Shown: positions 7,660 through 15,367 of the stretch, in pieces
Layout of the letters: each line of letters opens with the position of its first letter
Position numbering within the stretch: position 1 is the first letter of the stretch
Source of the DNA: an uncultured delta proteobacterium
GTDB lineage: Bacteria > RBG-13-61-14 > DRUE01
Direction of reading: 5' to 3'
Length of the DNA: 30,148 nt
Assembly (NCBI GenBank): GCA_903930515.1
Contig: CAIYYW010000060.1
Coordinates: 1-30,148, forward strand
Notes under the pieces: generated by a model
The model's input: the letters and a program-made list of their open reading frames with translations, nothing else
Databases searched by the model: none
Told to the model about the DNA's origin: nothing
Made by a program: the position numbers and the translations under genes

Positions 7660-9090
7660 TTGTTTGATCGCTTTCGCGAAGAATGCGGAGTGGTCGGAAT
7701 TTACGGCCATCCCGAGGCGAGCAATCTGGCGTACCTGTCCCTTTACGCACTCCAGCATCGCGGACAGGAAAGCGCCGGGATCGTGTCCGCGGACGGCAAG
7801 CGGATGTATTCCCACCGGTCAATGGGCCTGGTCCAGGAGGCCTTTAACGAAGAGATCCTGAAAAAACTCCCCGGCCATTGCGCCATCGGGCATGTCCGAT
7901 ATTCAACCTCCGGAGCCAGCTTCCTTAAAAACGCCCAACCCTTTGCCCTGGAAACCCACCGCGAACGGCTCGCGCTCGCGCACAACGGCAACCTGGTCAA
8001 TGCCCGCGAACTCCGGGACGAACTGGAGGAGCGGGGGGCGATTTTCCAGAGCAGTTCCGACACCGAGGTGATCGCGCATTTAATTTGCTCGGTCCATTCG
8101 GACAGCCTTTTGGAAAAAATCAGCTTCTCCCTGGACAAGATCAAGGGGGCCTTCTCTTTGGTGTTCCTCACCGAGAACACCCTGATCGCGGCGCGCGACC
8201 CCTGGGGGTTTCGGCCCCTGGTGTTGGGGAAGATGCGGGACCGGGATGGATTTGTGGTTGCTTCCGAGACCTGCGCCCTGGATCTGATTGAAGCGGATTA
8301 CCTGCGCGAGGTTGAGCCGGGGGAAGTCCTGATCATCAACCAGAACGGGGTTCAATCCTTCCGGCCGCTTTCTCCCCAGCCGAGAAGGTCGTGCATTTTT
8401 GAGCATATCTACTTTGCCAGGCCGGATTCCATTGTCTTCGGCGAGAGCGTTTACGAATCCAGGATCCGGCTCGGAGCGCAGTTGGCCCGCGAGCATCCGG
8501 CCGATGCCGATCTGGTGATCTCGGTGCCGGACTCCGGAAGGGTCGCGGCTTACGGATACGCGCGCCAGGCCCGGATGCCCATTGAGGAGGGCCTGATCCG
8601 GAACCATTATGTGGGCCGGACTTTTATCGAGCCGACTCACACCATCCGCCACTTCGGGGTCAAGATCAAACTCAACGCGGTCAAAAGCGTACTCCAGGGG
8701 AAACGGGTGGTGGTGATTGACGATTCCATCGTGCGCGGAACCACCTGCCGGAAAATCGTCACCATGGTCCGCGAGCTGGGGGGCGCCAAAGAAGTGCATA
8801 TGCGAGTCAGCTCTCCGCCCACCGCCTACTCCTGCTTCTACGGAATTGACACGCCCACCCGGGAAGAACTCGCTTACAACGCCCACAAGCAATCCCTTGA
8901 GAGCATCCGCCAGTTCATCACCGCGGATTCCCTCGGATATTTATCCCTGACAGGATTGGATCAGGCCGTCAATAACCAGAAAGGACTTTATTGCGACGCC
9001 TGCTTCTCCGGAGAATATCCCGTGGAATTCCCAGAGTCCATCCGCGAAAAACAAATGGAACTGTTCCTGCTGGAAATAGAAAAGCGCTGA
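7660..9090 (+). CDS. purF: Amidophosphoribosyltransferase
   Basis: The 476-residue enzyme catalyses the first committed purine step, transferring glutamine-derived ammonia to PRPP. Cys9 in MFDRFREECGVVGIYG is the glutaminase nucleophile, implying removal of an eight-residue propeptide as in Bacillus-type PurF. The PRPP loop VVVIDDSIVRGTT is intact. Cysteines in RRSCIFEH, AYSCFYG and YCDAC match the ligands of the 4Fe-4S cluster of the Fe-S class, which is oxygen-sensitive in known members. It starts with TTG, with GGGAGGGG a few bases upstream. It ends the pur operon and converges on nagA across 40 bp; I see no clear terminator in that gap. Confidence 0.96.
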   Translation: MFDRFREECGVVGIYGHPEASNLAYLSLYALQHRGQESAGIVSADGKRMYSHRSMGLVQEAFNEEILKKLPGHCAIGHVRYSTSGASFLKNAQPFALETHRERLALAHNGNLVNARELRDELEERGAIFQSSSDTEVIAHLICSVHSDSLLEKISFSLDKIKGAFSLVFLTENTLIAARDPWGFRPLVLGKMRDRDGFVVASETCALDLIEADYLREVEPGEVLIINQNGVQSFRPLSPQPRRSCIFEHIYFARPDSIVFGESVYESRIRLGAQLAREHPADADLVISVPDSGRVAAYGYARQARMPIEEGLIRNHYVGRTFIEPTHTIRHFGVKIKLNAVKSVLQGKRVVVIDDSIVRGTTCRKIVTMVRELGGAKEVHMRVSSPPTAYSCFYGIDTPTREELAYNAHKQSLESIRQFITADSLGYLSLTGLDQAVNNQKGLYCDACFSGEYPVEFPESIREKQMELFLLEIEKR

Positions 9091-9130
9091 AATATATTCC
9101 TGACTTGATCAATCTTCCGGATGGACGCGG

Positions 9131-10279
9131 TCAGGGATCGTCGGTGGCATCAATAATTTCTCCTTGCGCGATCACCTGCTTGAGCCGAAGATTTTCATCC
9201 GCAAGCAATACCACCGGTTCCGATCCCGGTTGAATCACGCCCAAACCATCCAACCCCAGGACCGATCCCGGCCAATGGCTCGCGCCCGCAACCGCGTCCG
9301 GGATGGACGCCCCGGTGAACTTGATCAGGTTCCGGACCGCCCGGATCAACCGCAACCTGCTCCCGGCCAGATTCCCGCTTGCCAGTCGCGGCGGCTCCCG
9401 GTCCAGCGGTTCCTCGTCCCCGACAAAATCCGTGATCAGGATCAACCTGCCCCGGGGCGCGCATCTCCAGATAAGTTTTACCGTTGCCGGATGCAGATGA
9501 TACCCGTCCACAATCGCCTCCCGGTAAAAGCGGTCGTCAACCAATCCGGCCAGGACCAGGCTCGGGTCCCGGTGATGGATCCCCCTCATCCCGCTGAACA
9601 GGTGGGTCAAATAATTCGCGCCCATTCCGCAGAATTCCTCGGCAAGCTCAAAGCTGGCAACGCTGTGCCCGAGCGCCGGGATAATGTTTTTCCGCTTGAG
9701 CAGATGGAGCAGCTCCCTGGCGCCCTTCCTCTCCGGCGCGAAAGTCATCATCCGGACCAAGCCCTCCCCGGCCTCAAATAATTTCTGCGTCAGCGCGGAA
9801 TCCGGATCATAATCCACAATCGCGTTTTCCGGCTGGGCGCCTTTGGCGTCTTTATTTAAAAACGGGCCCTCCAGATGAACCCCGAGCAACTTCGCGCCCG
9901 GCTCTTTGGGGGCGCGGACCTCCGCGCAGCCCCTGCTCTCTGCGCCCAACTCTTTCAGCGCAATCAGGCATTCAATCAAGCGGGGAATCGGCGTTGCCGG
10001 AAAAGTTGCCAGGAACCCGGATACCCCTCTCCGGAGCAACAGCTTCCGCATCCGCCGCAAACCCTGTTCCATTTTTTCCGGAACCGGAAACATAAATAAG
10101 CCGTGATAGTGAAGGTCAATCAAGCCGGGGAGCAGATATAAGCCGGAGCCGTCAATCAAATGATCGTAATCTTCCGCGGTCCCGATCCGCTCAATCTTTT
10201 CCGCCGAGATCAGCAGGTCGCTTTTTTCTATTTTCTCCGGCAAAACCACCATGCCGTTTTTAATCAGGATCTTTTTCAT
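9131..10279 (-). CDS. nagA: N-acetylglucosamine-6-phosphate deacetylase
   Basis: This amidohydrolase-fold protein (382 residues) has LPGLIDLHYHG (His57, His59), GVHLEGPF (Glu137), ALGHS (His205), THLFSGM (His226), DGYHLHP and a catalytic Asp284 in LITDFVG. NagA removes acetate from GlcNAc-6-phosphate in amino-sugar and wall recycling. Two positions depart from the family norm: THLFNAM is THLFSGM, and the usual VTDAM is ITDFV, so substrate preference may be shifted. Its ATG overlaps the TGA of the upstream ROK kinase (ATGA), showing tight coupling. A partner kinase making GlcNAc-6-P would fit; no NagB deaminase is in this window. Confidence 0.87.
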   Translation of the reverse strand: MKKILIKNGMVVLPEKIEKSDLLISAEKIERIGTAEDYDHLIDGSGLYLLPGLIDLHYHGLFMFPVPEKMEQGLRRMRKLLLRRGVSGFLATFPATPIPRLIECLIALKELGAESRGCAEVRAPKEPGAKLLGVHLEGPFLNKDAKGAQPENAIVDYDPDSALTQKLFEAGEGLVRMMTFAPERKGARELLHLLKRKNIIPALGHSVASFELAEEFCGMGANYLTHLFSGMRGIHHRDPSLVLAGLVDDRFYREAIVDGYHLHPATVKLIWRCAPRGRLILITDFVGDEEPLDREPPRLASGNLAGSRLRLIRAVRNLIKFTGASIPDAVAGASHWPGSVLGLDGLGVIQPGSEPVVLLADENLRLKQVIAQGEIIDATDDP

Positions 10280-11274
10280 TTATTTTTTTTCGGGGAGCAG
10301 GCGCTCTGGTCTGAGCGCCGTTCCACCATAAACACCGCCACCGGCCCGAGCACCGAATCCTCTTTGGTGAACCGGCTCAGGCAAAACTCCGGCAGTTTCG
10401 GGATCGGGAAATAATAATGCCGGGTCCATCTCACCACCAGGTTGACCATCTCCGGAACCGCCCGGCATACCCCTCCGGCTAAAATCACCAACTCCGGGTC
10501 CAATACCTTCATCACATTCGACACCAGCGCCCCGAACCGTTTCCCGAATTCATCCACCAACCGCGTAGCGTCCGGGTCTCCCTTTTGCCAGGCCTGAAAA
10601 ATCTCCTTGCTGGTCAACTTCTCCCGGTCCCCGCCAACCATCTTCAAGGCCAGGGATTCCCCCGGCAGTTCCTCCCTCCCGCGCTCCGCCAATCCCGCTC
10701 CTGAAATATATTCCCGCGCGCATCCATACCCGCCGCAAACGCACCTCTTCCCACCCAAGTCCAGTGTGAGATGGCCGAACTCCGCGGCGATAAAATCAGC
10801 CCCCCGATACAGCCTCCCGTCAATCACGATCCCGCCTCCCAAATCCGTGCCCAGCGAGAACACCACGAAATGTCTCTGCCCTTTGGCCACCCCGAACACC
10901 ATCTCGCCCACCGCGTCCGCGTTCACATCGTTCTCCACCGAAACCGGGAGCTGGAACTTTTGCTCGAAAATATCCTTCAGCCTCGCCCCGAACAACTCCG
11001 GCAAATTGCCCGCGGCGATTACGATCCCTTCCTGGGAATTGACTATCCCCGGAGAGCCGATCCCGATCCCGAGAACTTCTTTGCGCTCCGCTTCAGCCCT
11101 GCCCAGAATCTTTTCGGAAACCGAAAGCAGCCGGTCAATCAGCAAGGCCCCTTCAACCTTGCTCTGAATGATCTCCGGATAAAAAATCTTCCCATCCCAA
11201 GAGACCAGCCCGAACGCAGTCCGGCTGGCGCCGATGTCAATGCCCAGGATATATTGTTCGGCCGCGTCGCTCAT
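10276..11274 (-). CDS. ROK family sugar kinase (possible N-acetylglucosamine kinase)
   Basis: The 332-residue protein begins with the phosphate-binding LGIDIGASRTAFGLV. It has IGSPGIVN, the active-site VENDVNADAVGE, EFGHLTLD and the zinc motif CVCGGYGC, all hallmarks of ROK proteins. No N-terminal helix-turn-helix is present, so it is a kinase rather than a NagC/XylR-type repressor. Overlap with nagA suggests it phosphorylates GlcNAc or a related amino sugar, though glucose or other hexoses cannot be excluded. The start has only a weak GAAG site (GAAGCCGGATG). The last residues (SACSPKKNK) form a short variable tail. Confidence 0.88.
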   Translation of the reverse strand: MSDAAEQYILGIDIGASRTAFGLVSWDGKIFYPEIIQSKVEGALLIDRLLSVSEKILGRAEAERKEVLGIGIGSPGIVNSQEGIVIAAGNLPELFGARLKDIFEQKFQLPVSVENDVNADAVGEMVFGVAKGQRHFVVFSLGTDLGGGIVIDGRLYRGADFIAAEFGHLTLDLGGKRCVCGGYGCAREYISGAGLAERGREELPGESLALKMVGGDREKLTSKEIFQAWQKGDPDATRLVDEFGKRFGALVSNVMKVLDPELVILAGGVCRAVPEMVNLVVRWTRHYYFPIPKLPEFCLSRFTKEDSVLGPVAVFMVERRSDQSACSPKKNK

Positions 11275-11330
11275 CCGGCTTCAAATTTAACATAAGCGGT
11301 GCATCGCTTCAACCCGGCGCCGGGGCGCTT

Positions 11331-11948
11331 TCAATAAACCAGGGGGATGATCTTTTTGGTCCGTTTCATGTAATCCAGGTATTCGGCTCCGAAACATGCC
11401 ACCATCAGCTTTTCCTCCACCCGGATCCTCTTGTGCAGCGCGTAAGAGATCAAAGCCATGATCGCGACCACGCCCCAGACGCTGCCCATGGCCACGGCAA
11501 ATCCCAGATAAAACATCAGCCCGCCGGTGTAAGCCGGGTGGCGGAGAAACCGGTAGGGGCCGGTCTTGATCAATTTCTGGTTTTCCTGATGGGCCACCAC
11601 CGTGGTGAACCACGGCCCGAGCAGCGTGATCGCCCAGACCCGGAGCGAAAAACCGGCGAAGATCAGACCCGCGCCGGTGATGAACTGGAGATCGCGCCCG
11701 CCCGGGAGCGGAATGACGGGATAGAAAGCCGAAAGGATTCCGAGCAGGAACGACGCGTCGCGGCAGCGGCTGATCAGCTTCAGGCTGCCCGCATCGCCGG
11801 AGTCGTCCACCCCGGCCTGCCGGCGCCGGCCCAGAAATATCTCCAGCCCGAAAAACAATGCCAGGGAGATAATAAACAAGATCACCGGCAACCGGAACAG
11901 CGGTGCTCCCATGATTACCAGTATATCCCTTTCTTCCCATGCCTTCAT
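11331..11948 (-). CDS. Isoprenylcysteine carboxyl methyltransferase (ICMT)-family membrane protein
   Basis: The 205-residue protein has about five membrane segments and the ICMT/PEMT-like signature TGPYRFLRHPAYTGGL, followed by FAVAMGSVWGVVA and a C-terminal VEEKLMVACFGAEYLDYMKRTKKIIP. This superfamily uses S-adenosylmethionine within the membrane; bacterial members mostly have unknown substrates. The ATG at 11948 lacks a clear ribosome site. The internal ATG at 11912 (MGAPLFRLPV), just before the first membrane helix, is an alternative. The gene lies 56 bp upstream of the ROK kinase on the same strand, so it may share transcription. A GC-rich palindrome CCCGGCGCCGGG lies between them. Confidence 0.8.
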   Translation of the reverse strand: MKAWEERDILVIMGAPLFRLPVILFIISLALFFGLEIFLGRRRQAGVDDSGDAGSLKLISRCRDASFLLGILSAFYPVIPLPGGRDLQFITGAGLIFAGFSLRVWAITLLGPWFTTVVAHQENQKLIKTGPYRFLRHPAYTGGLMFYLGFAVAMGSVWGVVAIMALISYALHKRIRVEEKLMVACFGAEYLDYMKRTKKIIPLVY

Positions 11949-12008
11949 GTCCCGGGCGCCCGATCAGCCGGCTTGCAGCCCCGGTTCAAACCCGCTAAAC
12001 TGAAGCCG

Positions 12009-12920
12009 ATGCTGGTGATCCTGATCGCGCTGATTGGCCTGGCCGGGTGGTCGGAAATGGACGCGTCGGGATTCCAGGTTTGGTATCAGCCGGGGATGGA
12101 AAAATTCGCCCGGATGATCCGGAGCCAGGCCCCGGAGGCGAAAAAATATATGGAAGGCCGGTTGCAGCAGACCTTTGAGCAGCCGATCCGGATCGTGGTA
12201 TCATCAAATTCCGAGTTCGGAAAAATCCAGCCCGGGTCTCCTCCGGAATGGGCCTCCGCCACCGCGTATCCGGACCAAAACCTGATCTTCCTTAAACCCC
12301 TGGCCCGGCAGGATATTGAAAATTTCAACCAGACCTTCCTCCACGAACTCGCCCACCTGCTCATCCATCAGCGCCTGAACGGACGCCCGGTTCCGCACTG
12401 GTTCGACGAGGGCATGGCCGTGCTCGCAAGCGGCGAATTCAGCTTTGATCGTTTTCAGACCCTGGCCCGGATCGGCGTATCCGGCCAATACCTTCGGTTC
12501 AGCGAGCTTGACCAGGGCTTCCCGTTCAACACCAACCTGGCCCAACTCGCCTACCTGGAGAGCGAGGATATGGTCTCATTTATCATGGATACCCTGGGTC
12601 CGAAAAAATACGGGCAACTGCTGGGCCGGATTGCGGATGGGGATGATTTTTATACGGCCCTTGCAAAGCTTTCGGGTATGCCCTTCAGCGAGCTTGAGAA
12701 GAACTGGCTGCACCGGCTGAGATACCGGTACGGACTCGCGCTCGCGCTGGGCGGCTCCGGCTCGATCTGGTTTCTGGTTTCAATCCTATTCATCATCGCC
12801 TATATCAAGAAGAAGATTCAAACCCGGCAAAAAGCATTGGAACTGGATTCAGGATATAATATGGACCCGGAAGATGAAGAAGACGACGAGGAATTTGATG
12901 ATGAGCCCTATTGGCATTAA
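12009..12920 (+). CDS. Membrane-anchored zinc peptidase, peptidase MA-like
   Basis: The product, 303 residues, has a hydrophobic N-terminus (MLVILIALIGLAGW) likely acting as signal or anchor. Its gluzincin zinc site is HELAH (His112, Glu113, His116), with Glu134 in HWFDEGMAVLAS as third ligand. This arrangement is that of the peptidase MA-like family. Near the C-terminus a transmembrane helix (SIWFLVSILFIIAYIKKK) is followed by an acidic tail rich in Asp and Glu. The catalytic domain is therefore probably periplasmic and the tail cytoplasmic. The open frame extends far upstream, but that part is antisense to the ICMT gene and is not protein-like; ATG 12009 is where the signal begins. The ribosome site is weak. 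The substrate is unknown. Confidence 0.8.
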   Translation: MLVILIALIGLAGWSEMDASGFQVWYQPGMEKFARMIRSQAPEAKKYMEGRLQQTFEQPIRIVVSSNSEFGKIQPGSPPEWASATAYPDQNLIFLKPLARQDIENFNQTFLHELAHLLIHQRLNGRPVPHWFDEGMAVLASGEFSFDRFQTLARIGVSGQYLRFSELDQGFPFNTNLAQLAYLESEDMVSFIMDTLGPKKYGQLLGRIADGDDFYTALAKLSGMPFSELEKNWLHRLRYRYGLALALGGSGSIWFLVSILFIIAYIKKKIQTRQKALELDSGYNMDPEDEEDDEEFDDEPYWH

Positions 12921-12998
12921 ACCCGGCTGCCGGCCGATAGCGCCCGCCTGCTATCTCCTGCCTGCTCCCTGCTTTTTATCAAGCGAAAGGAGAGGTCT

Positions 12999-13793
12999 GT
13001 GCCGCTGAAGCCCCTGCACGACCCTGAGGACGGCCCGCTCCGGATCATCGGGTTGATGAGCGGGTCCGGGACTAATCTCAGGAAAATCCTGGAGCATCAG
13101 GAAAAAATGAAAGAGCAGGCAGGCAAATACCTTTTCCAGATGGTCGCGATTTTTTCGGACAACCATCAGAGCCAGGCCCCGGAAATCGGGAAGGATTATG
13201 ATCTTCCCGTGGTAATCCACGACCTGGGAGCATTTTATAAAAAGAGCAACGCCCCCAGAAGCAACCTCAATCTCAGAAGGAAATTTGACCAAATGACCGT
13301 CAAGATGCTTTCGCCCTTTAAGGCAACCGTGGCCGCTTACGGCGGTTATATGAGCCTGGCAACCAAGCCTTTGATCCAGGCCTTCATCGGCGTCAATGTC
13401 CATCCCGCGGACCTGTCGGTGGAACTAAACGGCAAGCGCAAATGGACCGGCGGGCACGCGGTCAAAGACCAGATCTCGGCCGGAGAAAAATTCCTCCGCT
13501 CATCCACCCACCTGATCGAGCCGGAATGTGATCTGGGAAAAATATTCATCATCTCCAATCCCATGCCGGTTGAAATTCCTCCCGGAACAGACCTAAAAGA
13601 TCCGGGTCAGCTCCAGAAAATTTCCGATTTCAACCAGGACCGGCTCAAGGAGTTAGGCGACTGGATCGTTTTCCCCAAGACCCTTGAAGAAATTTCCCGC
13701 GGCAATTTCCAAACCGACGAGTCCGGGAAATTCTATTACCAGGATCGGCCGATTCCCGGGGGGATTCGGCTGGAACAATTGGAATCGCCTTGA
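12999..13793 (+). CDS. Divergent PurN-type formyltransferase
   Basis: The fold signature GLMSGSGTNLRKIL (residues 18-31) and the catalytic residues of glycinamide ribonucleotide formyltransferase are present: Asn133 and His135 in GVNVHPADLS, and Asp178 in PECDLGK. At 264 residues it exceeds usual PurN (about 200). It has an insert around 75-100 and a C-terminal extension after 190. The usual loop after NxHP is replaced by a charged ELNGKRKWTGGH segment. It may be a variant PurN serving the pur genes upstream, or a formyl/hydroxymethyl transferase acting on another amine. A GTG start is used, with AAAGGAGAGG ending a few bases upstream. It is downstream of the peptidase by 78 bp and convergent with pfkA. 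Confidence 0.75.
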   Translation: MPLKPLHDPEDGPLRIIGLMSGSGTNLRKILEHQEKMKEQAGKYLFQMVAIFSDNHQSQAPEIGKDYDLPVVIHDLGAFYKKSNAPRSNLNLRRKFDQMTVKMLSPFKATVAAYGGYMSLATKPLIQAFIGVNVHPADLSVELNGKRKWTGGHAVKDQISAGEKFLRSSTHLIEPECDLGKIFIISNPMPVEIPPGTDLKDPGQLQKISDFNQDRLKELGDWIVFPKTLEEISRGNFQTDESGKFYYQDRPIPGGIRLEQLESP

Positions 13794-13802
13794 AAGGAAT
13801 AA

Positions 13803-13835
13803 GCTTGAGGCTTAATAATGAGGTTAAGCTTAAGC
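13803..13835. repeat. Intergenic hairpin 1
   Basis: GCTTAA (13810-13815) pairs with TTAAGC (13824-13829) around an 8-nt loop. An outer GCTT/AAGC pair (13803-13806 with 13832-13835) extends it through a small internal loop. It starts about 10 bp after the stop of the PurN-like gene and has no U-tract. Confidence 0.4.
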
Positions 13836-13839
13836 GACC

Positions 13840-13889
13840 AGAACCGGAGGAGCAGGGATTTGACTGCCGAATTCAAACCCTGCGGTTCT
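13840..13889. ncRNA. Intergenic hairpin 2 with purine bulge
   Basis: AGAACC (13840-13845) pairs with GGTTCT (13884-13889), and GCAGGG (13852-13857) pairs with CCCTGC (13878-13883). All twelve pairs are perfect and nested. The left strand carries a 6-nt GGAGGA bulge; the right strand has none. The 20-nt loop can add TTGA/TCAA pairs. It has no coding content, is not a tRNA, and has no U-tract. It could be a structured RNA, an mRNA 3' stabiliser or a protein-binding site; function is unknown. Confidence 0.35.
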
Positions 13890-13977
13890 CGCTCTCTCCC
13901 CATCAGGAATTTAAGGGCCTGATCATCCACGCCTGGAGGAACTGAGGGCGCCGCCATAATTTTTTTCCGGTTTTGCG

Positions 13978-14014
13978 TTCCGGGTTTCCGGTTGAAATTC
14001 ACCGGAAACCGGAA
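13978..14014. terminator. Strong hairpin between convergent genes, possible bidirectional terminator
   Basis: TTCCGG-G-TTTCCGGT pairs with ACCGGAAA-CCGGAA, giving 14 base pairs with a single bulged G and an 8-nt loop (13993-14000). It lies about 185 bp after the PurN-like gene and 60 bp after the end of pfkA (minus strand). Neither side has a real U-tract (only TAAAAATT on the plus side), so it is not a textbook intrinsic terminator, although location favours a transcript-end role. Confidence 0.45.
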
Positions 14015-14072
14015 GCTAAAAATTCTTGATGCCCTTTGCGGCGCAATAAATATTTAGGATTTGCATTTGAGC

Positions 14073-15179
14073 TTACTCGTCCCCGAATTGGATGCCGAGG
14101 GAACGCGCGACTTTGACCAGGGTGCCGGAGGGATAGATTTTTTTAGTCTCGCCGATGGCCTCGGTGATGGGCACGCTCTTGATCGCGGTCCCGCGAAGGG
14201 CGACCATTTTTCCGAAATCGCGGGCGGCGACCAGATGCACGGAGGCCTCTCCGTAGCGGGTTGCCAGGATTCGGTCAAACTCGGTCGGGGACCCTCCCCT
14301 CTGGATATGTCCGACCACCATCACCCGGGTTTCCAGGCCGGAAAGCTCTTCCAGGGCCTTTCCCACCTTATGTCCCATCCCGCCGAGATGAATGGTCCCG
14401 TCCGCGCTCTTTCCGATCGCGCTCATTTCTCCGCCTTTGGGGATGGCGCCCTCGGCCACCACCACGATGGAATATTTGTCTCCCTTCTCCGCGCGGTCAT
14501 TGAGGCCCTTGGCCAGGGATTCAATGTCAAAGGGGATTTCCGGGATCAGGATCGCATGGGCGGACCCGGCGATTCCGGAATGGAGCGCGATCCACCCGGA
14601 ATGTCTCCCCATCATCTCCACCACCATCACCCGGTGATGACTCTCCGCGGTGCTCCGGAGCTTGTCCAGAACCTCGGTCGCGGTCCGGACCGCGCTGTTG
14701 AAACCGAAGGTGATATCGGTGGCGCTCAGGTCGTTGTCAATGGTCTTGGGAACGCCCACCACCGGCATCCCTTTTTCAAAAAATTGCAGCGCGATTTTCT
14801 GGGTCCCGTCCCCGCCGATCACGATCAGGGCGTCCAGTCCCAAATGCTCGAAGTTTTCCATCACCCGGTCCGAATAATCCACGATCTCCACGGACCCGTC
14901 GGGTTTTTTCTTTTCCCACTTGAAGGGGTTGCCCTTGTTGGTGGTGCCGATGATGGTGCCGCCCTTGTAATGGATGTCCTTGACCTCATGGATCGTCAGC
15001 GGCATGATCTGGTCGGGATAGATCAGGCCGTTGAACGAATCCAGGATCCCGATCACTTCCCAGCCGTAGGTATTGGTGGCGGTGAGAACCACGGCCCGGA
15101 TCACGGCATTGAGGCCCGGACAGTCGCCGCCCCCGGTTGAAATCCCGATTTTTTTAATGTCCTTGTTTGGTTTCGCCAT
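14073..15179 (-). CDS. pfkA: 6-phosphofructokinase, group III type
   Basis: This 368-residue enzyme has STGGGDCPGLNAVIR, IGGDGTQKIA, PKTIDNDL, MGRHSGWIA and GHIQRGGSPTEFDR, the core of phosphofructokinase. Catalytic Asp148 and Asp150 lie in TIDND. Gly125 in GGDGT (the position of E. coli Gly104) points to ATP use, since pyrophosphate enzymes carry Asp there. Lys145 in PKTIDND (E. coli Gly124) is the residue of pyrophosphate and group III enzymes. The Gly/Lys combination is known from ATP-dependent group III enzymes, e.g. in actinomycetes, so ATP is the likely donor, and allosteric control may differ from E. coli. The ATG has GAGGGG five bases upstream and a promoter at 15216-15243. The gene is monocistronic. 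Confidence 0.94.
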   Translation of the reverse strand: MAKPNKDIKKIGISTGGGDCPGLNAVIRAVVLTATNTYGWEVIGILDSFNGLIYPDQIMPLTIHEVKDIHYKGGTIIGTTNKGNPFKWEKKKPDGSVEIVDYSDRVMENFEHLGLDALIVIGGDGTQKIALQFFEKGMPVVGVPKTIDNDLSATDITFGFNSAVRTATEVLDKLRSTAESHHRVMVVEMMGRHSGWIALHSGIAGSAHAILIPEIPFDIESLAKGLNDRAEKGDKYSIVVVAEGAIPKGGEMSAIGKSADGTIHLGGMGHKVGKALEELSGLETRVMVVGHIQRGGSPTEFDRILATRYGEASVHLVAARDFGKMVALRGTAIKSVPITEAIGETKKIYPSGTLVKVARSLGIQFGDE

Positions 15180-15215
15180 TTTTCCCCTCGTTTTTTTTAA
15201 TTCAGTTGATGTTTC

Positions 15216-15243
15216 ATTATGCCAATTTTGGAAAAAATCTCAA
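15216..15243 (-). promoter_or_regulatory. Promoter of pfkA
   Basis: On the minus strand TTGAGA (15238-15243) and CATAAT (15216-15221), five of six matches each, are spaced by 16 bp, about 40 bp before the pfkA start. Confidence 0.55.
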
Positions 15244-15302
15244 GGGATGGTTTGCTCGGGCGCGATTGAAAGGATTTTTATTCGGGCCGGGCCGGAACCG
15301 GG

Positions 15303-15331
15303 TTGAACGGATCCGGGAATTGATTTATTTT
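15303..15331 (+). promoter_or_regulatory. Candidate promoter of the thioesterase gene
   Basis: TTGAAC (15303-15308) and TATTTT (15326-15331) have a 17-bp spacer, four of six matches each, and end 36 bp before the ATG at 15368. Confidence 0.35.
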
Positions 15332-15367
15332 GGAAAGGAACTTTGATCGGCAAAGGGAGGTCTGGGG

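Noticed and set aside
11287-11940. A 217-codon minus-strand frame overlapping the ICMT-like gene
   Set aside because: It lies in another frame over the clearly homologous methyltransferase, is rich in Arg, Gly and Pro, and has no membrane pattern.
11433-12008. 192-codon upstream extension of the zinc peptidase frame
   Set aside because: This part is antisense to the ICMT-like gene, is highly polar (QRVRDQSHDRDHAPD) and would bury the hydrophobic signal at 12009.
13852-13883. tRNA T-arm-like sequence (GGTTTGAATTC on the minus strand)
   Set aside because: No anticodon arm, D arm or acceptor stem can be formed around it, and the loop is far too long.
13736-14002. An 88-codon minus-strand ORF between the PurN-like gene and pfkA
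   Set aside because: It overlaps the 3' end of the PurN-like gene, has no ribosome site, resembles no family, and spans the hairpin region.
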